Shown here one piece after another: positions 24,124-32,027 of a stretch of DNA of 64,000 nucleotides. The DNA comes from an uncultured Acetatifactor sp. (lineage in GTDB: Bacteria; Bacillota; Clostridia; Lachnospirales; Lachnospiraceae), in NCBI GenBank assembly GCA_910577235.1, contig CAJTMX010000012.1:1-64000 (forward strand), read 5' to 3'. Below the pieces are notes generated by a model. It did no database searches and was not told where the DNA came from. It saw only the letters and a program-made list of their open reading frames with translations. The stretch's first letter is position 1, and every line of letters begins with the position of its first letter. The translations under genes and the position numbers were made by a program.

Positions 24124-25080
24124 CTATTGTTCCCCGTCCGCCTCTTTTGCCGATTCCACTTCAAACAGCGCGTTTACAAACTCATCGGAATTGAATTTCT
24201 GCAGATCCTCTATCGTCTCCCCAACGCCGATATATTTTACCGGAACCTGCAGCTGGGACTGGATCGCCACAGCGATACCTCCCTTGGCAGTGCCGTCCAT
24301 CTTGGTCAGAATGATTCCTGTCAGATCGGCCACCTCGCCGAACTCCCTGGCCTGCACCATGGCGTTCTGCCCGGTGGTGCCGTCCAGCACGATCAGATTT
24401 TCCCTGTGAGCGTCCGGGAACTCCCGGTCAATGATCCGATTCATTTTCCGCAGCTCTTCCATCAGGTTCTTTTTGTTGTGAAGTCGTCCCGCCGTATCGA
24501 TCAGCAACACATCCGCATGGCGGGCCTTGGCGGCGTTCACCGCGTCAAACACAACGCTGGCCGGGTCCGTGCCCTCTCTGCCGCCGATCATGTCCACATC
24601 CGCCCTCCTGGCCCACTCCGCCAGCTGATCTCCCGCCGCCGCGCGAAAGGTATCTGCCGCCGCGATCAGCACCTTCAGGCCGTTATCCTTCAGCTTACCC
24701 GCCAGTTTGCCCACGGAAGTAGTCTTCCCCACACCGTTGACGCCGATCACCATGATCACGGATTTTTTATTCTCAAAATCATAGGCCGTGTCATCAACCT
24801 TCATCTGCTCCCGTATGCTCTCGATCAACAGCTGCTTACAGGCCGCAGGCTCCTTGATATGCTGCTCCTTTACCTGGCGCTTTAGGCGCTCCACGATCTC
24901 TCCCGTGGCGTTAACGCCGATGTCTCCCATGATGAGGATCTCCTCTAACTCCTCATAGAAGTCATCGTCAATGGCTGAAAAACCGCTAAAGACATTGTCG
25001 ATCCCCCGTACGATATTATTCCGGGTCTTGGCGAGACCCTCTTTCAAACGGCTGAAAAAACCTTTCTTTTCCTCGCTCAT
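24124..25080 (-). CDS. ftsY: signal recognition particle receptor FtsY
   Basis: FtsY is the membrane-associated GTPase receptor for SRP. The 318-residue protein has the short N-terminal segment typical of Gram-positives (FFSRLKEGLAKTRNN), then the NG domain with GVNGVGKTTSVGKLA, DTAGRLHNKKNLMEEL, TKMDGTAKGG and the terminal GVGETIEDLQKF. AAAAGGAGA precedes the start. Gene order rnc-smc-ftsY is kept. Confidence 0.97.
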   Translation of the reverse strand: MSEEKKGFFSRLKEGLAKTRNNIVRGIDNVFSGFSAIDDDFYEELEEILIMGDIGVNATGEIVERLKRQVKEQHIKEPAACKQLLIESIREQMKVDDTAYDFENKKSVIMVIGVNGVGKTTSVGKLAGKLKDNGLKVLIAAADTFRAAAGDQLAEWARRADVDMIGGREGTDPASVVFDAVNAAKARHADVLLIDTAGRLHNKKNLMEELRKMNRIIDREFPDAHRENLIVLDGTTGQNAMVQAREFGEVADLTGIILTKMDGTAKGGIAVAIQSQLQVPVKYIGVGETIEDLQKFNSDEFVNALFEVESAKEADGEQ

Positions 25081-25095
25081 GCACCGTCTCCTTTT

Positions 25096-28000
25096 TTATG
25101 TCAGATCTTTGTCGACCAGATTTACACTCACCAGAGTGGACACTCCCTTTTCCTGCATGGTGATCCCATACAGCCGGTCCGCGCGCTCCATGGTGCCGCG
25201 CCGGTGAGTGATCACGATAAACTGTGTGTGTTTTGTCAGTTTATGTAAATATTTGGCGTACCGGGACACGTTGGATTCATCCAGGGCCGCCTCGATCTCA
25301 TCCAGCAGGCAGAAGGGAGAGGGCTTTAGATTCTGTATGGCAAACAGCAGGGAAATAGCCGTCAGCGCCTTCTCTCCGCCGGAGAGCTGCATCATGTTCT
25401 GCAGTTTCTTTCCCGGGGGCTGGGCGATGATGCGGATACCTGCCTCCAGGATATCCTCATCCTCCATCAGCTCCAGCGTTCCCTTCCCTCCGCCGAATAG
25501 CTCCTTGAACACCTTGTCAAATTCCCGGCTGATCTCCGCGAACTTCTCGTTGAACTGCTTTCTCATGGCGCTGTCCAGCTCCTGAATGATGCCCTCCAGC
25601 GTCTTCTCCGCCTCCACCAGATCGTCGTGCTGGGTCTTCATAAAAGTATAGCGCTCCATCAGATTCTTAAAATCCTCTATGGCATTTACATTTACATCGC
25701 CCAACCTTTTGATCTGATCCTTCAGATTTCCGATCTCCCGCTTCATAGATGACAGATCCGTCATCTCCTCGTTGCGGATGGACATGGCATCGCTCAGCGT
25801 GATCTCGTACTCATCCCACATATAATTGATCTGGGACTCCACCGTTTCCTCCATGCGCTCTTTCTGGGACGCAAGCCTGTAGACCTCCTTATCCAGCGCC
25901 GTCATCTGTTCCGCCAGCTCCTCTCTGGAAACAAAGAAGTTCTTTTGCCTGCCGCTGAGGGATTCCTTCTTTTCCATATCCTCCCTGAGTCTGCTCTCCG
26001 ACTGTGTCTGCGCGTCATGTGAGGCGGCGATGGTCTGCTCAATCTCCAGAATGTGACGGCCTTTCTCCTCCTCATCCTGACGGTTTTGGAGCAATGCCTC
26101 CTCTATCTCGCAAAGTTCCCTCTGAGAATGTTCCATCTCCCCGTTGATACGGTCCACATTGGTCTGATGAAACTCCTGGGTCTGTATCATTTTTTCAACT
26201 TTCAGCTCCCATTCAGAGGCGTGGGCCGAGGCTTCTGATTCCTCCCGACGGTTTTCCTCCAACTCTCCCTGCCACTTCGCAATCTGCTCCTGGGTACTCT
26301 TTTCCAGTTCCTCGCTGGCCGCCAGCTCTCTCTGTATATCTCCCTTGCTGCTGATGATCTCCTGAATCTGGCTCTCGATCTCCTTTTCTTCCTTTTTCAT
26401 GGAGTCGAAACCCTGTTCCTCCTCCGCCATGCGCTCTCTGGCCTGGGAGATACTGATACGGACGGTATTCTGCTCTATGGAGCCTCTCTGCAGGTCGGCC
26501 TTCATCCCCTCGATCTCCATGCGCAGTTTGTTTCTGTGACTCTTGGTTTCCTCTATAGCCGTGTTGGTGTCCTCCACAGCCTGAGCGAGCCTTTTTATCC
26601 TCTTCTCCAGTTCTTCCATCTCCCTGCGCCGCCCCAGCAGATTACTGCTGTTCTTAAAGGCGCCGCCGCTGATGGCTCCGCCGGGTACCAAAAGCTCTCC
26701 CTCTATTGTCACCATTCTGATGCCGTAGTCATACTTTCTGGCAATCTTTACGGCATTGTCCACATTGTCCACCACAACGATACGGCCCAGCATGGCTTTC
26801 GCCACATTGCGGTATCTTTTGTCGGTGGATACCAGTTCGTCCGCCATTCCCACAACGCCCTTTTCCTTGAGTACCTCCGGCGTCTTAAACTCCTGGGGAC
26901 GGGTGATGCTGGTCAGAGGCAGGAATGTGGCGCGGCCCGCCTTATGCTCCTTCAGATAGGCGATCATCTGCTTTGCCGTATCCTCGTCGTCCGTGACAAT
27001 ATTCTGTATATTGCCGCCCAGCGCGGTCTCGATGGCTGTCTCATACTTTTTTTCCACCTGGATGATATCCGCCACCACGCCGATGATGCCTTTTACCCGG
27101 TCCTTTTGTTCCATGACCTTTTTTACGCTGCCGCCGTAGCCCTCGTACCTCTCGGTAATGCCGGCAAGCGCCTCCAGGCGGGACTTTTCCTGGTGGTAAC
27201 TCTGCTGGGTATCCCGCAGGTTTTTGTCGTGATCAGCCAGGATCTGGCGAATGCCTCCCAGCTCCTGTTCTCTGGCGGCGATATCCTCGTTCATCACCCG
27301 AAGCTTTTCCGTGATCTGCGCAAAATGTTCCTCCAACTGGCGGAGATTCTCCTCCCTGGCCTCCTCGTCGGATTTGGCCCGCAAGATCCGGGAATTGAGT
27401 TCCGCCTTACGGATATTGATCTGCTCTGTCATGGTGTCGTAGCGGCCCAGACGGGATTTGATCGTAGCCCTCTGGTTCAGCTCTCCGATGATGGCATTCT
27501 TGCCTGCCTCGATCTGATTGTTCAGCTCTTCGATCCTGCCCTGTACGGCCTCCAGACGGCCCCGGACTTCATCCCGGATACCGGTGAGTTCCTGTACCTG
27601 TAGGTCTATCCGGGCTTTCTGGGCCAGAATCTCCTCTTTGTCCCTGTTTTTGGCGGCTATCTCCGTCTCCACGGTGTCTTTGCGGTTCTTCAGGTGGGTC
27701 TGGCTGCCTCTGGCGGAATTGATCTGTTCCTTCAATACCGCTATCTCTCCCTCCAGACGGCCCCGCAGCAGTCCCGTGTCGTTCAGGCTGGTTCTGGCCT
27801 CCTCGATGGCTTTATCCAGCGCCTCGATCTGGGACTGTATCTGTTCATATTCTTCCTTGGTATGCTCGTATTTTTCTCTGGTTTCCCGCAGCTGTCCTCC
27901 GGCGATCCGATGCTTTTCTCCCACCTCCTCCAGCTGCTTTTTCAATCGGTCATTCTCAAGCAGAAAAACATTAACATCCAGAGTTTTCAGTTCCTCTTTT

Positions 28001-28653
28001 TTCTTTAAATATACTTTCGCCACCTCGGACTGCCGCTCCAGAGGGCCGATCTGTTTCTCAAGCTCGGACAGTATATCCGTCACTCTCACCAGATTCTGTT
28101 TTTCATTCTCCAGCTTGTTCTGCGCCGCCGCCTTGCGTCTCTTAAACTTGACTATGCCTGCCGCCTCGTCGAACAGTTCCCTTCTCTCCTCCGGTTTGCC
28201 GCTGAGGATCTTGTCGATCTGCCCCTGTCCGATTATGGAGTAGCCCTCCTTGCCGATACCCGTATCGTAAAACAGTTCGTTTACATCCTTCAACCGGCTG
28301 GGAGTCCCGTTGATCAGATATTCACTTTCTCCGGAACGGTAGATCCGCCGGGCCACAGTTACCTCATCGAAGTCAATGGCCAGCTGGTGATCGGAATTGT
28401 CCAGTGTGATCGCCACATAGGCGTAACTCAAAGGTTTCCTGGTCTCTGTGCCCGAGAAAATGACATCCTGCATACTGGCTCCCCGCAGCTGTTTGATACG
28501 CTGTTCGCCAAGCACCCACCTGACGGCGTCAGCCACATTGCTCTTGCCGCTGCCGTTGGGACCCACGATGCCGGTGATCCCGTTGTGGAACTGAAAATAT
28601 ATCTTGTTGGCAAAGGACTTAAATCCGTGTATTTCTATACTTTTTAAATACAT
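25096..28653 (-). CDS. smc: chromosome partition protein SMC
   Basis: SMC is the ATPase of the condensin-like SMC-ScpAB complex that organises and segregates the chromosome. The 1185-residue chain has Walker A (GPNGSGKSNVADAVRW, about 32-47), a first coiled coil, and the hinge (about 515-670, including GVVADIIQVEKKYETAIE). A second coiled coil rich in Glu/Lys/Gln follows. The head-closing half has LSGGEKALTAISLLFAI and LLDEIEAALDESNV. Length is normal. It starts 27 bases after the rnc stop; ScpA/ScpB are not in this window. Confidence 0.98.
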   Translation of the reverse strand: MYLKSIEIHGFKSFANKIYFQFHNGITGIVGPNGSGKSNVADAVRWVLGEQRIKQLRGASMQDVIFSGTETRKPLSYAYVAITLDNSDHQLAIDFDEVTVARRIYRSGESEYLINGTPSRLKDVNELFYDTGIGKEGYSIIGQGQIDKILSGKPEERRELFDEAAGIVKFKRRKAAAQNKLENEKQNLVRVTDILSELEKQIGPLERQSEVAKVYLKKKEELKTLDVNVFLLENDRLKKQLEEVGEKHRIAGGQLRETREKYEHTKEEYEQIQSQIEALDKAIEEARTSLNDTGLLRGRLEGEIAVLKEQINSARGSQTHLKNRKDTVETEIAAKNRDKEEILAQKARIDLQVQELTGIRDEVRGRLEAVQGRIEELNNQIEAGKNAIIGELNQRATIKSRLGRYDTMTEQINIRKAELNSRILRAKSDEEAREENLRQLEEHFAQITEKLRVMNEDIAAREQELGGIRQILADHDKNLRDTQQSYHQEKSRLEALAGITERYEGYGGSVKKVMEQKDRVKGIIGVVADIIQVEKKYETAIETALGGNIQNIVTDDEDTAKQMIAYLKEHKAGRATFLPLTSITRPQEFKTPEVLKEKGVVGMADELVSTDKRYRNVAKAMLGRIVVVDNVDNAVKIARKYDYGIRMVTIEGELLVPGGAISGGAFKNSSNLLGRRREMEELEKRIKRLAQAVEDTNTAIEETKSHRNKLRMEIEGMKADLQRGSIEQNTVRISISQARERMAEEEQGFDSMKKEEKEIESQIQEIISSKGDIQRELAASEELEKSTQEQIAKWQGELEENRREESEASAHASEWELKVEKMIQTQEFHQTNVDRINGEMEHSQRELCEIEEALLQNRQDEEEKGRHILEIEQTIAASHDAQTQSESRLREDMEKKESLSGRQKNFFVSREELAEQMTALDKEVYRLASQKERMEETVESQINYMWDEYEITLSDAMSIRNEEMTDLSSMKREIGNLKDQIKRLGDVNVNAIEDFKNLMERYTFMKTQHDDLVEAEKTLEGIIQELDSAMRKQFNEKFAEISREFDKVFKELFGGGKGTLELMEDEDILEAGIRIIAQPPGKKLQNMMQLSGGEKALTAISLLFAIQNLKPSPFCLLDEIEAALDESNVSRYAKYLHKLTKHTQFIVITHRRGTMERADRLYGITMQEKGVSTLVSVNLVDKDLT

Positions 28654-28680
28654 TCCGCCTATCGTACCTTTCTATGTTTA

Positions 28681-29397
28681 CTAAAGCTGTTTCGCCGCTC
28701 CCTCGCTGTCGTTTTGCAGCTGCAGCAGCGCCTTGTACGCGGCCTGCTGTTCCGCGGCCTTCTTGGTATGTCCTTCCCCTGTTCCCAACACTTCCTCCCC
28801 CATGCGTACCTGCACCCGGAAAGTCTGATCATGTTCAGGGCCATGCACATCCAGCAGCTCGTACTCCAGATCCTTTTTCAGTTTTCCCTGAACTACTTCC
28901 TGCAGATTGCTCTTACTGTCATAAAACAGTTTCTTATGCTCCAGATCCGACAGCACAAAACGGTCAATGTACGCTTTGGCAGGCACCATGCCCCCGTCCA
29001 GATAGATGGCTCCGATCACCGCTTCCATCACATCGGAGGTAATGGAATCCCTTTTGCGCCCGCCGGTGCATTCCTCACCCTTGCCCAGCAGAATATATTC
29101 CTCCAGCCGGATATCCCGGGCGCAGAACGCCAGCGCGGACTCACACACCATGGAGGCCCGCAGTTTGGTCATCTTTCCCTCCGGCAGCCGGGGTTGTCTA
29201 TGAAACAAAAATTCGCTGCTCACCAGTTCCAGCACAGCGTCTCCCAGGAATTCCAGCCGTTCGTAATTCTCTGTTTTGTTGATCCGTCTCTCATTGGCGT
29301 AGGAACTGTGAGTAAGAGCCTGTTTCAGCAATTCTCTGTTCTCAAAGCGGTATCCTATGGTTTTCTCCAACGCGGATAAATCCTGTTCTTCTCTCAT
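28681..29397 (-). CDS. rnc: ribonuclease III
   Basis: RNase III cleaves double-stranded RNA, processing rRNA and mRNAs. The 238-residue protein has the catalytic signature ERLEFLGDAVLELVSSEFLF. KRDSITSDVMEAVIGAIYLDGG holds the second acidic cluster. A double-stranded-RNA-binding domain begins at about 165 (DSKSNLQEVVQGKLKKDLEYELL) and ends GTGEGHTKKAAEQQAAYKAL. The gene lies between acpP and smc, as in Bacillus. Confidence 0.97.
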   Translation of the reverse strand: MREEQDLSALEKTIGYRFENRELLKQALTHSSYANERRINKTENYERLEFLGDAVLELVSSEFLFHRQPRLPEGKMTKLRASMVCESALAFCARDIRLEEYILLGKGEECTGGRKRDSITSDVMEAVIGAIYLDGGMVPAKAYIDRFVLSDLEHKKLFYDSKSNLQEVVQGKLKKDLEYELLDVHGPEHDQTFRVQVRMGEEVLGTGEGHTKKAAEQQAAYKALLQLQNDSEGAAKQL

Positions 29398-29477
29398 ATC
29401 TGTTTGTCCCTTATCTTTCTAACTTCCTCAGACGAAATAATCGTCTGTCGGAAACTTCCGCCAAAAACTCCTGCCTG

Positions 29478-29505
29478 GAAAAAGAAAATCCTGCCTGGCA
29501 GGATT
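29478..29505 (-). terminator. hairpin and T-run after acpP (partial terminator)
   Basis: On the minus strand AATCCTGCC and GGCAGGATT form a tight hairpin (29487-29505) followed by TTCTTTTT. A second CCTGCCTGG at 29470-29478 repeats one arm and could compete for pairing. The element probably lowers transcription between acpP, needed in large amounts, and rnc-smc. Confidence 0.6.
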
Positions 29506-29513
29506 CTCTAAGG

Positions 29514-29744
29514 CTAAACCTCGGCGCTGCGAACCAGTTCCACGGCTTCTCCCACCGTGCCGATCCTCTCCGCGTCCTCCGGAGATATCTCAATATCAAA
29601 TTCCTCTTCAATTCCCATAACGATCTGAAACACATCCAGGGAATCCGCTCCCAGATCTTCGATAAAAGTACTGTCCGGTGTTATGCCGGAAGGCTCTATA
29701 TTCAGGACCCCGGCTATGATTCCTTTGATCTTTTCAAGCTCCAT
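29514..29744 (-). CDS. acpP: acyl carrier protein
   Basis: ACP carries growing fatty acyl chains on a phosphopantetheine arm. The 76-residue acidic protein has the attachment Ser35 in the invariant GADSLD motif (33-37). It lies between plsX and rnc as in Bacillus. A TATAAT at 29766-29771 on the minus strand may be its own -10, although the matching -35 is weak. It supplies acyl groups to PlsX. Confidence 0.97.
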   Translation of the reverse strand: MELEKIKGIIAGVLNIEPSGITPDSTFIEDLGADSLDVFQIVMGIEEEFDIEISPEDAERIGTVGEAVELVRSAEV

Positions 29745-29778
29745 CTCCGTCTTCCTTTCTTATTTATTATAGATAAAC

Positions 29779-29930
29779 GTTTGCGAAACTGTTATTTTGC
29801 CAGTACCGAATTGTGCATATTGTATATTCCATAAGCAGGCATGGCGCAAAGCAGTTGCGCCGCGAACCGTCGGTACCGAGATTGCTAGCAACCTCGGTAC
29901 CGCTACGGTGAGAACGGAACGAGAGCGTGC
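29779..29930. repeat. mosaic intergenic repeat with strong palindromes between acpP and plsX
   Basis: This gap holds several repeat modules. GTTTGCGAAAC (29779-29789) and a stretch ending TTGTGCATATTGTATATTCC (29811-29830) recur at 49505-49552 and 55114-55146. GGCGCAA/TTGCGCC form a hairpin at 29843-29861. CGGTACCGAG/CTCGGTACCG with TTGCTAGCAA inside give a 32-base near-perfect palindrome at 29871-29902. CCGCTACGGT (29900-29909) and CGAGAGCGTGC (29920-29930) recur inverted at 55154-55185. There is no gene in the 218-bp gap. Confidence 0.7.
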
Positions 29931-29962
29931 AGCTAATCTTTAATCTGCCATTCCCTGTTCTG

Positions 29963-30964
29963 TCAATCCTGTGTTCCCAGTTTCTCCCGGATCTTCTCGT
30001 TAATCTGCTGATTCTTAAAATCCAGACACTGCAGGATGGTATTCTTTATCTCTATCTCCGTGGCGCTGCCATGAGTCTTCACCACCAGCCCGTTTAGTCC
30101 CAGCAGGGGAGCGCCGCCGTACTCCTGCACGTCAAAGCTCTTCAGCGTGGACTTCAGCGCCGGTTTCACCAGCAGCGCGCCCAGCTTGCTGCGCAGGGAC
30201 ATCATCATACCGCTCTTCACCTTTCTGATCAGCGTGGCACCCACACCCTCATACAGCTTTAAGATCACATTGCCCACAAAGGCCTCGCAGACTACCACAT
30301 CCGCCACGCCCGCAGGAATGTCCCTGGCCTCCACGCTGCCGATAAAATTGATATCCGGACAGTCTTTCAACAGAGGAAAGGTCTCCTTGACCAGAGCGTT
30401 GCCCTTCTCCTCCTCCGCGCCGATATTCACAATGCCCACACGGGGATTTTTTATCCCCATGATGCTCTCCATGTAAATAGAGCCCATTCTGGCAAACTGT
30501 ATCAGATGGGACGGTCTGGCATCCACATTGGCACCGCAGTCGATCAGCAGGCTCACCCCGTTCTCCGTAGGGATCAGCGGAGCCAGAGGCGGTCTCTCCA
30601 CGCCCTTGATCCTGCCCACGATCACCTGTCCCCCCACCAGCACCGCTCCGGTGCTGCCGGAGGACACAAACGCATCGCAGCTGCCATCCTTTACCATATA
30701 CAGAGCCTTTACAATGGAGGAATCCTTCTTTTTACGGATCGCCATGACGGGCGGCTCCGCCGTCTCGATCACCTCTGAGGCGTGCACCACCTCAATCTGC
30801 GTCATATCATAAGTATATTTGGATAGTTCCTCTTTGATGACAGGCTCTTTGCCTACCAGAAAGACTTTTATCTCCTTATTGGCGTTCACTGCCTCCACGG
30901 CGCCCTTAACGATCTGGACCGGAGCGTTATCTCCTCCCATTGCGTCCACTGCCACATTGACCAT
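29963..30964 (-). CDS. plsX: phosphate acyltransferase PlsX
   Basis: PlsX converts acyl-ACP and phosphate into acyl phosphate, the donor used by PlsY. The 333-residue product has the family start VNVAVDAMGGDNAP, then AFVSSGSTGAVLVGG, GVERPPLAPLIPT and YGGAPLLGLNGLVVKTHGS near the end. Its own promoter is at 31099-31127. Order rpmF-plsX-acpP is classical; fabD/fabH/fapR are not between them here. Confidence 0.97.
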   Translation of the reverse strand: MVNVAVDAMGGDNAPVQIVKGAVEAVNANKEIKVFLVGKEPVIKEELSKYTYDMTQIEVVHASEVIETAEPPVMAIRKKKDSSIVKALYMVKDGSCDAFVSSGSTGAVLVGGQVIVGRIKGVERPPLAPLIPTENGVSLLIDCGANVDARPSHLIQFARMGSIYMESIMGIKNPRVGIVNIGAEEEKGNALVKETFPLLKDCPDINFIGSVEARDIPAGVADVVVCEAFVGNVILKLYEGVGATLIRKVKSGMMMSLRSKLGALLVKPALKSTLKSFDVQEYGGAPLLGLNGLVVKTHGSATEIEIKNTILQCLDFKNQQINEKIREKLGTQD

Positions 30965-31098
30965 CTGCCATTTCCTCCTAAATTTGAGTAAGGAATAACA
31001 TCCGGCCGCTTGAGCATCCCGATGTCATCCCGCACACTGATGGAAAATATACCGTTTTAGAACTTAATATATTCCCGTTCAGTGCACAATACACATCT

Positions 31099-31127
31099 AC
31101 TATACTAAAACAGTCTGTAAAAATCAA
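31099..31127 (-). promoter_or_regulatory. promoter of plsX-acpP
   Basis: On the minus strand TTGATT (31122-31127), a 17-bp spacer and TATAGT (31099-31104) follow the rpmF terminator. This leaves a leader of about 130 bases before plsX. I looked for a FapR-type operator in the leader and did not find a convincing one. Confidence 0.8.
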
Positions 31128-31138
31128 GCATGAAATCA

Positions 31139-31170
31139 TAAAAAAGACTCCTCCGCGCGCGGAGAAGTCT
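31139..31170 (-). terminator. terminator after rpmF
   Basis: On the minus strand AGACTTCTCCGC (31159-31170) pairs with GCGGAGGAGTCT (31145-31156, one G-U pair), followed by TTTTTT. It lies 20 bases after the rpmF stop. Confidence 0.9.
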
Positions 31171-31190
31171 CAGGTATCATAGGTATTCCA

Positions 31191-31370
31191 CTACTCTACA
31201 TCCACAACCTGTTTCTTGTTGTAAGAGCCGCAAGCCTTACATACTCTGTGGGGCATCATCAATGCGCCGCACTTGCTGCATTTTACCAGAGCGGGAGCGC
31301 TCATCTTCCAATTCGCTCTTCTCTGATCTCTCCTGCCTTTGGAAGATTTATTCTTAGGACAAATAGACAT
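31191..31370 (-). CDS. rpmF: 50S ribosomal protein L32
   Basis: The 59-residue protein begins MSICPKNKSSKGRRDQRRAN, the L32 N-terminus, and carries a zinc ribbon formed by CSKC and CKAC (residues 31-34 and 44-47). AAGGAGG stands just before the start. It follows yceD after 56 bases, the conserved DUF177-rpmF pair, and is closed by the terminator at 31139-31170. Confidence 0.97.
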   Translation of the reverse strand: MSICPKNKSSKGRRDQRRANWKMSAPALVKCSKCGALMMPHRVCKACGSYNKKQVVDVE

Positions 31371-31426
31371 GGTTACACCTCCTTAATAAAGTTCCACATC
31401 TGGGCACTGGGCTACAGATGCTGTTT

Positions 31427-31942
31427 TCATTTTGCGTTGAATATATCCTGTATCACTGCCATTCGTGGGTCCGGAACAAAAGTGTCACATCCGCAATCCC
31501 TCACATTGCGATTCTGTCCGCATACCGGGCATATGCCCAGACAGTCTTGTCCGCACAGAATCTTAGCAGGCCAGTTACCGATTATCATATCATGCGCCAA
31601 AGCCTCCACATCCAACTCATATCCTTCCACGAAAAGCTGGTCGTCATCCTCCTCCGCGTCCTCTGCCTTTTCCGGAGAATGTATCATTCTCTCGGCATGC
31701 AGTGAAAGCGGTAGCGGCACCTCTGTCAGACATCTGTCACAGGCTGCCCGCAACGTCAATTGCAGATCAGCTTTCAGCAGAGCCTTACCCGTCTCCAGAT
31801 GTTCAACACAGACGCGAACCGGAGATTTTTCCACAATCTCAAAACGCTCCAGCCCATTGTCAAAGCATGTCATCTCCAGCTCAATCTCTGCGTCCAGACG
31901 CTTGCCCTCGGATGTAAACACATCGGATAAATGAATGAACAT
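31427..31942 (-). CDS. yceD: YceD family (DUF177) protein
   Basis: A 171-residue DUF177 protein, always found upstream of rpmF and implicated in 23S rRNA and large-subunit biogenesis. ACDRCLTEVPLPLS carries the family CxxC pair. A Glu/Asp stretch is at about 114-123. The tail CGQDCLGICPVCGQNRNVRDCGC looks like a zinc-binding cluster. I start at MFIHLSDVF (31942), five bases after TAGGAG; the 47 codons above it run through the promoter. Transcription starts from the consensus promoter at 31992-32020. Confidence 0.92.
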   Translation of the reverse strand: MFIHLSDVFTSEGKRLDAEIELEMTCFDNGLERFEIVEKSPVRVCVEHLETGKALLKADLQLTLRAACDRCLTEVPLPLSLHAERMIHSPEKAEDAEEDDDQLFVEGYELDVEALAHDMIIGNWPAKILCGQDCLGICPVCGQNRNVRDCGCDTFVPDPRMAVIQDIFNAK

Positions 31943-31991
31943 AGCGACTCCTATGCATAATATTCGTGCGATTCTTTTCACACACTGATTC

Positions 31992-32020
31992 ATTATACAT
32001 AAGTGTACCCTGTTTGTCAA
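31992..32020 (-). promoter_or_regulatory. consensus promoter of yceD-rpmF
   Basis: On the minus strand TTGACA (32015-32020), 17 bp, TATAAT (31992-31997): a perfect sigma-A promoter, as expected for ribosomal-protein supply. The -35 sits in the loop of CCTGTT-GACA-AACAGG, a small inverted repeat that might bind a regulator or partly terminate potD transcripts. Confidence 0.93.
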
Positions 32021-32027
32021 CAGGTTT

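Noticed and set aside
29871..29902. 32-base palindrome as a terminator
   Set aside because: No T-run follows on either strand; better described as part of an intergenic repeat.
29745..31140. FapR operator at plsX or acpP
   Set aside because: I compared the leaders with the known FapR palindrome by eye and found no convincing match.
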